Positions 54,775 to 63,134 of a stretch of DNA of 64,000 nucleotides are shown piece after piece; position 1 is the stretch's first letter, and each line of letters begins with the position of its first letter. The DNA lies in assembly GCF_020524885.1 (NCBI RefSeq), contig NZ_JAIVKJ010000001.1:434001-498000 (forward strand). The letters run 5' to 3'. The DNA comes from Microbulbifer elongatus (lineage in GTDB: Bacteria > Pseudomonadota > Gammaproteobacteria > Pseudomonadales > Cellvibrionaceae). The notes below the pieces were generated by a model that worked only from the letters and a program-made list of their open reading frames with translations, made no database searches and was not told the DNA's origin. Both the position numbers and the translations under genes were made by a program.

Positions 54775-55373
54775 TGCACCCGGCAAAAATTGCCACCTGG
54801 CTGTCTGCACTGTGTTTCGCGATCGGCCTCTGGCAGCTCGGTGGTAGTGCCTGGTTGCTGTTCAAGGCGGAAGTGGCGCAGTACCTGATCAGTGATTCAT
54901 GGCAGCATCAGCTCGCCAGCGGACAGACGCAAAAGCCCTGGCCCTGGGCGGATACCTGGCCGGTAGCACAGCTGAAGCTGGGGGAAGAAAAGCCTTTGAC
55001 GGTATTGCACGGAACCAGTGGCCAGGCACTGGCATTCGGGCCGGGGCTGCTCACGGGCTCCGGCGAACCCGGCAATCTGGATGAGCCCCGAACCACAGTG
55101 ATCGCCGCCCACAAGGATACCCATTTTCGCAATCTCGGCGCTCTTACGAAGGGTACGGTGATTCAGCTGCAGGATAGACATGGACGCTGGCACTTCTACC
55201 GGATTAGGGGGGCAAAAGTCGTCAACAGTGAAACGGACCGCTTGCCCGTTGCCGATGTGCCAGGGCTGTTACTGGTGACCTGTTACCCGTTTGATGCGGT
55301 AAGTGCGCGCGGCCCCCTGCGGTACCTGGTGTACGCGGATTATGTCGATGTGGCATCGACCGTGCAGTTGTAA
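54774..55373 (+). CDS. class GN sortase
   Basis: A 199-residue membrane-anchored transpeptidase of the sortase class found in Gram-negative marine bacteria; it would cleave and transfer its VIT/VWA partner. An N-terminal helix (ATWLSALCFAIGLWQL) precedes the sortase fold with catalytic His in AAHKDTHF, catalytic Cys in VTCYPFDA and Arg in ARGPLRYLVYA. ATG at 54774 overlaps the preceding stop (GTGATG), typical of translational coupling. Function follows from the family and from the neighbour. Confidence 0.93.
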   Translation: MHPAKIATWLSALCFAIGLWQLGGSAWLLFKAEVAQYLISDSWQHQLASGQTQKPWPWADTWPVAQLKLGEEKPLTVLHGTSGQALAFGPGLLTGSGEPGNLDEPRTTVIAAHKDTHFRNLGALTKGTVIQLQDRHGRWHFYRIRGAKVVNSETDRLPVADVPGLLLVTCYPFDAVSARGPLRYLVYADYVDVASTVQL

Positions 55374-55596
55374 CTCGTTATCGATCGACGACTGCGATTG
55401 TGGACGGTTTTGCTCAATGCGGAAGTCTGCTGGTCTCAAATACCCCTGGTACGGCTGTTCTTCCTTAGTGTTTCCCCTGTGCCTTAAACGCCAATTAGCG
55501 TGACCAGATGTGCCATTCCGGACTCGATTATGTAACAAAAATAACCGCTTTATCCGCTATATATTTCGCTAAAACCATCAATTGGCAAATAATTGT

Positions 55597-55625
55597 TTTA
55601 CAAATTGGTTTTATTTGTTACTAAT
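55597..55625 (+). promoter_or_regulatory. candidate sigma70 promoter of aceEF
   Basis: TTTACA, a 17-bp spacer and ACTAAT: a fair -35/-10 pair in the AT-rich part of the leader, with the palindrome at 55646-55662 lying just downstream of the expected start. By-eye only. Confidence 0.4.
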
Positions 55626-55645
55626 CGTCCTGTCTGGAAAAACGT

Positions 55646-55662
55646 TTGTAGTAATACTACAA
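55646..55662. promoter_or_regulatory. perfect 17-bp palindrome, candidate operator for aceEF
   Basis: TTGTAGTAATACTACAA: two 8-bp arms around one central base, about 20 bp downstream of the predicted promoter start, the right place for a repressor. A GntR-family regulator would be a natural ligand. It differs from the enterobacterial PdhR consensus (TTGGT-N3-ACCAA). Confidence 0.45.
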
Positions 55663-56024
55663 TCGCCCCCGCTTAAGCACTTGCAGCCGGTTAATTGAGG
55701 GCATCCCTGTGCGCCGCAAGGCGCGCGCCCTACAGTTGACGGGCCGAGAATTCAACGCCGAATTCAAAGTCGAGCCGGTATTAACGAGCCCCATAACGGG
55801 CTCCTATGGCCGGCGGTATTCAGGTCGCGCAGTCCCTCCCGTTTTCGCTTTTTATGGAAACGTTGACCACAGTTCGTTGCTTTTCCGCCATTTCAGATGG
55901 CGATTTGGCGAACGTGGACACGGAACCCGGGGGAAATCCCGGTGTTTGAGGTACTGTTGCGCAGCAAAAAATTCTGACCATAAAAACACCGACTCGACGT
56001 CGTATATTCGCCGAGGAGCATTTG

Positions 56025-58694
56025 ATGCACGAAGAAACCGACATTCAGGAAACGCAGGAATGGCTGGATGCGCTGCAGGCGGTCATCCGCCACAGCGGCA
56101 AGGAGCGCGCTGCGTTCCTGATCAAGCAGCTGTCTGACCGCGCCACCAACACTGGCGTTCAGTTGCCGGCGGCCATCACCACCCCGTACCGCAATACTAT
56201 TCCGCCAGAAGCGGAAAAGCGTATGCCGGGCGACCTGTTTATGGAGCGTCGTATCCGCTCCCTGATCCGCTGGAACGCGCTGGCCATGGTGGTTCGCGCC
56301 AACTCCAACAGCGACAGCCTGGGTGGCCACATCGCCAGCTTCTCTTCTGCTGCGACCCTGTACGACGTAGCGTTTAACTACTTCTTCCGCGGTAACGAAG
56401 GGGAAGAGCGCGGCGACCTGATTTTCTTCCAGGGCCACAGCGCGCCGGGCATCTACGCCCGCTCCTACCTGGAAGGCCGCTTCGATGAAGAGCAGCTGGA
56501 CAACTTCCGCCGCGAAGTGAACGGCAAGGGTCTCTCTTCCTATCCGCACCCCTGGCTGATGCCGGAATACTGGCAGTTCCCCACCGTGTCCATGGGCCTG
56601 GGCCCGATCCAAGCGATCTATCAGGCGCACATCATGCGCTACCTGTCTGCACGTGGCCTGTCCCCGCGCGGCGACCGCAAGGTGTGGGCATTCCTGGGCG
56701 ACGGCGAGTGTGACGAGCCGGAATCCCTGGGCGCGATTGCCCTGGCTGGCCGCGAGAAGCTGGAAAACCTGGTATTCGTGGTTAACTGTAACCTGCAGCG
56801 TCTGGATGGCCCGGTACGTGGTAACGGCAAGATCGTGCAGGAGCTGGAAGGCGTATTCCGCGGTGCCGGCTGGAACGTGATCAAGGTCCTTTGGGGTCGC
56901 CTGTGGGATCCGCTGTTCGAGAAAGACGAGAAAGGCCTGCTGCAGAAAGTCATGGACGAGACCGTCGATGGTGAGATGCAGAACTTCAAGGCCAACGGTG
57001 GCGCCTACACCCGCGAGCACTTCTTCGGCAAATACCCGGAACTCAAGGAGATGGTCCAGGACTTCTCCGACGAAGAGATCATGAAGCTGAACCGCGGCGG
57101 CCACGACCCGTACAAGGTATACGCTGCCTACGCCGAAGCCATGGCGAGCAAGGGCAAGCCCACCGTGATCCTGGCGCAGACCGTAAAAGGCTACGGCCTG
57201 GGCGCCGCCGGCGAAGCCGCGATGGATACCCACAACGTCAAGAAGATGGACACCGAAGCACTGAAACGCTTCCGCGACCGCTTTGCGATTCCGATTACCG
57301 ACAAGGAAATCGAAGAAGTACCTTATTACCGCCCGTCTCCAGACAGCCCGGAAATGAAGTACATGGCCGAGCGCCGCAAGGCACTGGGCGGCCCGGTTCC
57401 TTCTCGCACTACCGAAGTGGCCAAGCTGGAAATCCCGGAACTGGACGCGTTCAGCGCTCTGACCAAAGGCTCCGGTGACCGCGAAATTTCCACCACCATG
57501 GCGTTCGTACGCGCGCTGTCCGTGCTGGTGAAAGACAAGAAGATGGGCCAGAACGTGGCGCCCATCGTGCCGGACGAAGCCCGTACCTTCGGTATGGAAG
57601 GCCTGTTCCGTCAGCTGGGTATCTACTCCTCCCAGGGGCAGAAATACACCCCGGTCGACCACGGCCAGATCATGTATTACAAGGAAGACAAGAAGGGCCA
57701 GGTGCTGGAAGAGGGCATCAACGAAGCCGGCGCCATGTCCGCGTGGATGGCCCTGGCGACTGCCTACAGCAACCACGGCGTGCCGATGGTGCCTTTCTAC
57801 ATCTATTACTCCATGTTCGGCTTCCAGCGCATCGGCGACCTCGCCTGGGCGGCGGGCGACATGCAGGCGCGCGGCTTCCTGATCGGTGCCACCGCCGGCC
57901 GTACCACCCTGAATGGTGAAGGCCTGCAGCACCAGGACGGTCACAGCCACGTGCTGTCTGCCACCATTCCGAACTGTAAGAGCTACGACCCGGCTTACGG
58001 CTACGACCTGGCGGTGATCATGCGCCATGGTCTGAAGGAGATGTACGAAGAACAGCAGAATATCTTCTACTACGTCACCATCGAGAACGAAAACTACCTG
58101 CAGCCGGAAATGCCGCAGGGCGTGGAAGAGGGCATCATCCGCGGTATCTACAAGCTGGAAAACAACTGCCGCAAGCCGGGCAAAGGCAAGGCTGCGAAGA
58201 AGCACGTGCAGCTGGTGGGTGCCGGCTCCATCCTGCGCGAAGTGCTTGCCGCAGCAGATATTCTGGCCGACCAGTTCGGTGTGACCTCCGACGTGTGGAA
58301 CCTGACCTCCGCCACCGAAGCTTCCCGTGAAGCTCAGGACGTGGCGCGCTGGAACATGCTGCACCCGACCGAAGAAGCGCGCAAATCCTGGATTGGCGAG
58401 CAGTTCGAGGGCAACGAGACGCCGGTGGTTATCTCCACCGACTATATCCGCGCCTACGTTGAGCCGCTACGCGAGTTTATCGACGGCGACGTGATCGCAC
58501 TGGGTACCGACGGCTTTGGCCGTTCCGACAGCCGCGAGCAGCTGCGTCGCTTCTTTGAAGTGAACCGCAATTACGTGACCATCGCTGCACTGAAAGGTTT
58601 GGCGGATCAGGGTGTGATCGAAGCTTCTGAAGTGGCCGACGCCATTAAGAAACTGAACATTGACCCGGAAAAAGTAAACCCGCGTCTGGTTTAA
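56025..58694 (+). CDS. aceE: pyruvate dehydrogenase E1 component (homodimeric type)
   Basis: Decarboxylates pyruvate with thiamine diphosphate and acetylates the lipoyl groups of AceF. The 889 residues match the alpha2-type E1p of Proteobacteria. The ThDP/Mg motif GDGECDEPES...NCNLQRLDGPVRGNG is near residues 225-270, and the active-site region SFSSAATLYDVAFNYFFRG and the helix DGHSHVLSATIPNC (spaced) follow family order. ATG at 56025 has GAGGAG 6-7 bases upstream. It is followed by aceF after 27 bp, so one operon; lpd is not in the window. Confidence 0.96.
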   Translation: MHEETDIQETQEWLDALQAVIRHSGKERAAFLIKQLSDRATNTGVQLPAAITTPYRNTIPPEAEKRMPGDLFMERRIRSLIRWNALAMVVRANSNSDSLGGHIASFSSAATLYDVAFNYFFRGNEGEERGDLIFFQGHSAPGIYARSYLEGRFDEEQLDNFRREVNGKGLSSYPHPWLMPEYWQFPTVSMGLGPIQAIYQAHIMRYLSARGLSPRGDRKVWAFLGDGECDEPESLGAIALAGREKLENLVFVVNCNLQRLDGPVRGNGKIVQELEGVFRGAGWNVIKVLWGRLWDPLFEKDEKGLLQKVMDETVDGEMQNFKANGGAYTREHFFGKYPELKEMVQDFSDEEIMKLNRGGHDPYKVYAAYAEAMASKGKPTVILAQTVKGYGLGAAGEAAMDTHNVKKMDTEALKRFRDRFAIPITDKEIEEVPYYRPSPDSPEMKYMAERRKALGGPVPSRTTEVAKLEIPELDAFSALTKGSGDREISTTMAFVRALSVLVKDKKMGQNVAPIVPDEARTFGMEGLFRQLGIYSSQGQKYTPVDHGQIMYYKEDKKGQVLEEGINEAGAMSAWMALATAYSNHGVPMVPFYIYYSMFGFQRIGDLAWAAGDMQARGFLIGATAGRTTLNGEGLQHQDGHSHVLSATIPNCKSYDPAYGYDLAVIMRHGLKEMYEEQQNIFYYVTIENENYLQPEMPQGVEEGIIRGIYKLENNCRKPGKGKAAKKHVQLVGAGSILREVLAAADILADQFGVTSDVWNLTSATEASREAQDVARWNMLHPTEEARKSWIGEQFEGNETPVVISTDYIRAYVEPLREFIDGDVIALGTDGFGRSDSREQLRRFFEVNRNYVTIAALKGLADQGVIEASEVADAIKKLNIDPEKVNPRLV

Positions 58695-58721
58695 GGCCCG
58701 CTGAAAAAAGGAAGGCAAGAC

Positions 58722-60356
58722 ATGGCAAAACAAGTCATTAAAGTGCCTGATCTCGGCGGCGCCGATCAGGTAGATGTAATTGAAATCGCCGTTGCCGTGG
58801 GTGACACGGTGGCGGAAGAGGACGCGCTGATTGTGGTGGAGGGCGACAAAGCCTCCATGGACGTCCCCGCACCGGTTGCCGGCAAGATCCTGAGCATCTC
58901 CGTGAAGGAAGGTGACAAGGTCTCCGAAGGCGACGTTATCGGCGAAATGGAAACCGACGCGGGCGACGATGCCGGTAGCGAAGCGGCAGAAGAAGCTGCC
59001 CCCGCACCGGCGGCAGAGCCCGCACCGGCGCCGGCTGCAGAAGAGGCCTCCGCCCCTGCCGCTGGTGAAGAAAAGGAAGAAGAAATTGTCGTTCCCGACC
59101 TCGGCGGTGCCGATGCCGTGGACGTGATTGAAATTTCCGTTTCCGCTGGCGACAGCGTGGAAGAGGGCGACGCCCTGATTGTGGTGGAAGGCGACAAGGC
59201 CTCCATGGACGTACCGTCTTCCGCTTCCGGCACCATTGTCTCCATCTCCGTAAAGGAAGGCGACAAGGTGTCCTCCGGTGATGTGATCGGTGTGATCAAA
59301 ACCGTCTCTGGCGGGGCGGCGCCCGCTCCCGCCGCTGCGGCACCTGCTCCGGCCCCGGCCGCAGCGCCGGCCAGTGAAGCTGTGGCTCCACAGGAAGCAC
59401 CGAAACGCGACCCGCACGTAGAGCGCGATCACACCCCATCCGCCGAAGTTTACGCCGGCCCCGCCGTGCGCAAACTGGGCCGCGAGCTGGGTGTCACCCT
59501 GAACAAGGTCAAGCCGTCTGGCCCGCGTGGTCGTGTGACCAAGGATGACCTGTATGCCTATATCAAGGAGCAGGTGAAGAAGGCGGAAAGTGGCGCGACC
59601 GGTGGTGTTGGCGGCGGTATCGGTATTGCACCAATGCCGGAGATTGATTTCAGCCAGTTCGGCCCGGTCACTACCGAGCCGATGAGCAAGATCCACAAGC
59701 TGACCGCGGCCAATATGTCCCGCAACTGGTTGAACGTACCCCACGTTACCCAGTTCGACGACGCCGACATCACTGAGCTGGAAGATTTCCGCAAGGCGAT
59801 GAAAGCGGAAGCCGACAAGCGCGGTGTGAAGCTGACACCGGTGCCTTTCCTGCTGAAAGCGGCGGCCGCAGCGCTGCGTGAAGTGCCGAGCTTCAACGTG
59901 TCCCTGCACAATGATGGCGAGCACATCGTTAAGAAGGACTATGTACACATTGGTATGGCGGTGGACACACCGAAAGGCCTGATGGTTCCTGTAATCCGTG
60001 ACGTGGACAAGAAAGGCCTGTACGAGCTGGCAGAAGAAGCGACCGCTATGGCGATTGCCGCCCGCGACGGCAAGCTGAAGCCCCGCGACATGCAGGGCGC
60101 CTGCTTCACCATCTCCAGCCTCGGCGCCATTGGTGGCACCGGCTTTACTCCGATCGTGAATGCGCCGGAAGTAGGCATCCTCGGTGTTTCCAAACTCGCG
60201 ATTCGCCCGGAGTGGAACGGTAGCGAATTCGTGCCGCGCAAGATGCTGCCACTGGCGCTGTCTTACGATCATCGCGCTGTGAACGGCGGTGACGCGGGTC
60301 GCTTCCTGACCTACCTGGCTGGCGTGCTGGCCGACGTGCGTCGACTCCTGCTGTAA
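58722..60356 (+). CDS. aceF: dihydrolipoamide acetyltransferase (PDH E2)
   Basis: Core of the pyruvate dehydrogenase complex. The 544 residues have two lipoyl domains (VVEGDKASMDVP at about 44-55 and 151-162, each with the lipoyl lysine), Ala/Pro linkers, the E3/E1-binding domain (AGPAVRKLGRELGVTLNKVK, about 246-265) and the catalytic domain ending YDHRAVNGGDAGRFL, with the active-site His. E. coli has three lipoyl domains, so this is the Azotobacter/Pseudomonas-like shorter form. Strong RBS AAGGAAGG before the ATG. Confidence 0.96.
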   Translation: MAKQVIKVPDLGGADQVDVIEIAVAVGDTVAEEDALIVVEGDKASMDVPAPVAGKILSISVKEGDKVSEGDVIGEMETDAGDDAGSEAAEEAAPAPAAEPAPAPAAEEASAPAAGEEKEEEIVVPDLGGADAVDVIEISVSAGDSVEEGDALIVVEGDKASMDVPSSASGTIVSISVKEGDKVSSGDVIGVIKTVSGGAAPAPAAAAPAPAPAAAPASEAVAPQEAPKRDPHVERDHTPSAEVYAGPAVRKLGRELGVTLNKVKPSGPRGRVTKDDLYAYIKEQVKKAESGATGGVGGGIGIAPMPEIDFSQFGPVTTEPMSKIHKLTAANMSRNWLNVPHVTQFDDADITELEDFRKAMKAEADKRGVKLTPVPFLLKAAAAALREVPSFNVSLHNDGEHIVKKDYVHIGMAVDTPKGLMVPVIRDVDKKGLYELAEEATAMAIAARDGKLKPRDMQGACFTISSLGAIGGTGFTPIVNAPEVGILGVSKLAIRPEWNGSEFVPRKMLPLALSYDHRAVNGGDAGRFLTYLAGVLADVRRLLL

Positions 60357-60391
60357 TCTGCGGACGCTCAATCTACAGGAAGCGTCGTAAT

Positions 60392-60425
60392 AAGCGCCGA
60401 TGGGGTTCCCATCGGCGCTTTTTTT
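60392..60425 (+). terminator. rho-independent terminator of aceEF
   Basis: AAGCGCCGATGGG / CCCATCGGCGCTT stem of 13 bp with a GTT loop and a T-run, 35 bp after the aceF stop. Confidence 0.95.
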
Positions 60426-60674
60426 GCGCGATTATTTTTACGTCGATCACGCAAAGAGTTTCACGTTTTTCGGGCAAAAAATACGCCTTCGCCCCGGCTT
60501 TGTCGTCAAAATGCGGGCAACGTTGATTGACGCGCATTTAATTTTGGTTAAATCGTGTACAGCGTCGTCGAACACTTCCTGCGCGCTAAACTGAAAGTAT
60601 GAGTGTATGGAAACCGGGAGATCGGACTTCCCGGCAGTGGTCAGGCAGTGTTCAAGTTGCGAGGTAGTTGAGCC

Positions 60675-60944
60675 ATGAACCGCACAGGGATTGCAGCTGT
60701 GGTGTTAGGCACCACACTGTGTTTACAGGGTTGTATCTTCGTACCGTATGAAAACGAAAACAGTTACGATCCATTCTTCTTCAACCCCGATGACAAGAGT
60801 CAGAGTGCGGACTTTGTCGAAGTGGGTAACTATCTTCCGAATACGGCGGCTCCACCCGCGGCCAGCCGCCAATGTTCAATGGATGTTGAAAGCAGTAAGG
60901 TGGGATCCGCCTGCTGGTTTTTCCCGGTAATGCGGGTTTATTGA
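60675..60944 (+). CDS. small lipoprotein with a cysteine pair (first of three)
   Basis: An 89-residue protein with lipobox LQGC at residues 17-20 (after a basic/hydrophobic leader), so mature length is about 70. It is Asn/Asp/Phe-rich in the middle and ends with two cysteines spaced C-x12-C (CSMDVESSKVGSACW), the first half of the motif seen in the next two genes. No known family. ATG with GAGGTAG upstream. It lies 59 bp before the next lipoprotein gene on the same strand, likely cotranscribed. Confidence 0.65.
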   Translation: MNRTGIAAVVLGTTLCLQGCIFVPYENENSYDPFFFNPDDKSQSADFVEVGNYLPNTAAPPAASRQCSMDVESSKVGSACWFFPVMRVY

Positions 60945-61003
60945 GCTTCGGGAATCTCAACCGTATCTGGTTTGGCACCAGGAGTGATTGTTAAGGAGTT
61001 CAC

Positions 61004-61264
61004 ATGCGCAAACGAGTCACTATTTTTTCACTGGTAGCGGCAGCGACGCTGCTTTCTGCCTGTGGTACCAGCAGCGTGCGCGATCAGGTGGTCTACCCTA
61101 ACAGTGCACCTATTCCCCGCGCGCCAGTACATGCGGAGCAGAAGACAAACTACGATGGTTGCCCCGGTGATGCGGAAGAACTGGCTCCCGGTTCTATCTG
61201 TCCGGCCACCGCCCAATGTTATGAAATCTCCGGCGGACGCCGCTGTATCGTTTACGAAAAGTAA
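61004..61264 (+). CDS. small lipoprotein with C-x12-C-x5-C-x8-C motif (second of three)
   Basis: An 86-residue protein with lipobox LSAC (LVAAATLLSAC). The C-terminal half contains CPGDAEELAPGSIC followed by PATAQCYEISGGRRC, that is C-x12-C-x5-C-x8-C. The same spacing occurs at the end of the third lipoprotein. The pattern suggests a small disulfide-bonded module at the outer membrane or in the periplasm. AAGGAG lies 8 bases before the ATG. No recognised family. Confidence 0.68.
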   Translation: MRKRVTIFSLVAAATLLSACGTSSVRDQVVYPNSAPIPRAPVHAEQKTNYDGCPGDAEELAPGSICPATAQCYEISGGRRCIVYEK

Positions 61265-61369
61265 ATGAGAAGCCCGTCGTAGCGCCCGGCCAGGATATCG
61301 GCCGGCGGTGTGGGCAGGGAAGCGGGTGCGGGTATGGAAACCTGAATCATCTGTCACAGAGGACGTGAT

Positions 61370-61777
61370 ATGAAACTGCGCCTGATCTTCTCACTGCTGG
61401 GTACTTTTGCCGTCGCCATGTCGGCAGGCTGCGCCAATACTGGTGACAGGCTGGAAAATACCGCGAGCCTGGATGGCTTCTGGTGTGATCTCACCGGAAT
61501 GCCTGCCACCTACTACCAGCCACCGCTACCGGCGAACCTGATGCCAGCTTTCCCACGCGATTGTTTTGCCGGTGATACCCAGGTGCAAACTGCGAATGCA
61601 TGTCTGATGGATGATTCGGTCTGCTATCAACTGGATACCGGCGCCTGGTGCACCGCAGGTCACATACCCCAATGCCCCGCGGGAACTTCGCCGGTGGCGA
61701 TGGATGCGCCCTGCCCCGAGGGGGGCCAGTGCTGGATATACAGTGAAGGCCTGCGTTGCCATGGAGTGGATGCCTGA
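61370..61777 (+). CDS. small lipoprotein with two copies of the spaced-cysteine motif (third of three)
   Basis: A 135-residue protein with lipobox SAGC near residue 21. Two tandem cysteine modules follow: CFAGDTQVQTANAC...CYQLDTGAWC (C-x12-C-x6-C-x8-C) and CPAGTSPVAMDAPC...CWIYSEGLRC (C-x12-C-x5-C-x8-C). The second is spaced exactly as in the preceding gene and shares CP..., QC(Y/W) and G-x-RC. So the gene looks like an internal duplication of the module. The end is 26 bp from the convergent histidine kinase gene. Function unknown. Confidence 0.68.
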   Translation: MKLRLIFSLLGTFAVAMSAGCANTGDRLENTASLDGFWCDLTGMPATYYQPPLPANLMPAFPRDCFAGDTQVQTANACLMDDSVCYQLDTGAWCTAGHIPQCPAGTSPVAMDAPCPEGGQCWIYSEGLRCHGVDA

Positions 61778-61802
61778 CCCGGACGTGTGCGGATCGTGCC
61801 TG

Positions 61803-63134
61803 CTAGCGGGAGTCTGGCCACGGCAGCCACAGGCTGACCTGCAGCCCGCCTTCACTTCGGTTGTGCAGCCGGATTTGCCCGCCGTGCGCATCCGCGATTT
61901 CCCGGCACAGGGCAAGCCCAAGGCCTACGCCTTGTGGTTTTGTGGAGTAAAAGGGGAGCAGTGCCTGCTCCAGTACCTTATCGCTCATGCCGACGCCGCG
62001 ATCCGCTATGGTCAGCAACTGGCCGTGCGGGTCCGTTTCGACCTGCAGTGTGATGTCCTCTTTTTTACTGCCGGACTCGGAGGCGTTCTTCAACAGATTC
62101 AGCAGTGCCTGCTCGATTTGCGCCGGGTCGAAATAGCCTGGTCGCAATGGCAGTTCGCCCTTTAAGGCAAACGGGTGCAGTGGTTGAAGGTGTTTCACCA
62201 GAGTTGACCAGTTTACCTCCTCGCAAGAGGGGGGCGGAAGCTTGGCAAAACGGGCATAACCCTGGGTAAATTCCGTAAGGTGCCGGCAACGGTCTGCAAT
62301 CACATCGAAAACACCCGCGAGCTGCTGTGAATCGATTTTCTCCGAGAGCAATTTTCCGCTGTGCGCCATGGAAGAGATGGGCGCGAGGGAGTTGTTGAGT
62401 TCATGGCTAATCAGGCGGATTACCTTTTTCCACACCTGTACTTCTGCCCGGGTCAGCTCCCGGGTCATTTCTCTCAGCAATATCAACCGGTGCTTTTGTG
62501 AATTCAGCACAAAGGTGCTGTTACTGATATGCAGGGTATGGCTGCTTTCACCGTCGAGGTAGCTGGTGAGTCCGTCTTGTCTTTGCTCGATCGCCTGTGC
62601 CAGTTCCGGAGGACAGAGAGGAAGAATCTTTTGTAGCCGGTGCCCCTGCAGTGGTTTGCCATCGTGTAGCAGGTGGCGTGCGCTGGTGTTGGCGTAGATG
62701 ATGTGTTCGCTGTGATCGATTAACAGCAGCGCCAGCGGTGAGCTCTGGATCACCGTGTCCAGCAGCAGTTCGCGCTGGTGAACATGCGCCCGCTCGCGCC
62801 GCAGTATTTCTCCCACCTCATTGTAGAGTTCCGCCAGTTGTCCCAGCTGATCATTGCGCCTCAGCGCAAGGGAAATGGAAAAATCACCGTCACGGAAATT
62901 TAACAGGCCGCCCTCAAGACTTTGCAGGGCGCGATTCAGGTTACGGGTGAGGGGACGCAACAACGCAAAGGCCAGGATGAGTGCAAGCAACATACCGGCA
63001 CTCCATGCAAGTATCGGATTAGCACCCAGCTGTAAAAGGCCAAACGGTATTCCCGTACCCAAAATCACCGCAAGCATGACGATGGCAAACAGCTTTCCCT
63101 CGATGGAGGTTTTCGGGCTCGGGCCTTGGGGCAT
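61803..63134 (-). CDS. sensor histidine kinase, NtrY-like
   Basis: A 443-residue membrane kinase. Two membrane helices (about 10-60: LFAIVMLAVILGTGIPFGLL, ILAWSAGMLLALILAFALL) with almost no periplasmic loop, then a HAMP-like segment, a PAS domain (about 125-220: VIQSSPLALLLIDHSEHIIYAN), the dimerisation box LISHELNNSLAPISS with the phospho-His, and a HATPase domain (LLNLLKNASES, ADRGVGMSD, GVGLGLALCREIADAHGG). Its ATG overlaps the stop of the activator gene by one base, so they form a two-component pair. Signal unknown; the short loop suggests an intramembrane or cytoplasmic signal. Confidence 0.92.
   Translation of the reverse strand: MPQGPSPKTSIEGKLFAIVMLAVILGTGIPFGLLQLGANPILAWSAGMLLALILAFALLRPLTRNLNRALQSLEGGLLNFRDGDFSISLALRRNDQLGQLAELYNEVGEILRRERAHVHQRELLLDTVIQSSPLALLLIDHSEHIIYANTSARHLLHDGKPLQGHRLQKILPLCPPELAQAIEQRQDGLTSYLDGESSHTLHISNSTFVLNSQKHRLILLREMTRELTRAEVQVWKKVIRLISHELNNSLAPISSMAHSGKLLSEKIDSQQLAGVFDVIADRCRHLTEFTQGYARFAKLPPPSCEEVNWSTLVKHLQPLHPFALKGELPLRPGYFDPAQIEQALLNLLKNASESGSKKEDITLQVETDPHGQLLTIADRGVGMSDKVLEQALLPFYSTKPQGVGLGLALCREIADAHGGQIRLHNRSEGGLQVSLWLPWPDSR

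Larger units (their letters stand above)
55374..56024. other. 651-bp leader region upstream of aceEF
   Basis: No gene recognised. It contains an AT-rich promoter region (55500-55640), a perfect palindrome (55646-55662), a GC-rich repeat near 55706-55735 (GCGCCGCAAGGCGCGCGCC) and a GAGCCC / GGGCTC hairpin (55786-55803). If transcription starts near 55632, the aceE message has an untranslated leader of almost 400 nt. Confidence 0.5.

Noticed and set aside
55893-58364. Long open frame (about 820 codons) antisense to aceE
   Set aside because: Produced by codon bias in aceE; composition (His/Val/Gln-rich) is not protein-like.
60260-60310. AceF catalytic motif with Asn instead of Asp (DHRAVNGG)
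   Set aside because: Asn at this place is normal in Azotobacter/Pseudomonas-type E2p, so it is not a defect.
58467-60371. Long open frame (about 630 codons) antisense to aceF
   Set aside because: Shadow of the Ala/Pro-rich acetyltransferase; no plausible domain.
61265-61369. GGCCAGGATATCGGCCGG inverted sequence between lipoprotein genes as a terminator
   Set aside because: No T-run follows, and the next gene seems to be in the same unit; it may be a minor hairpin only.
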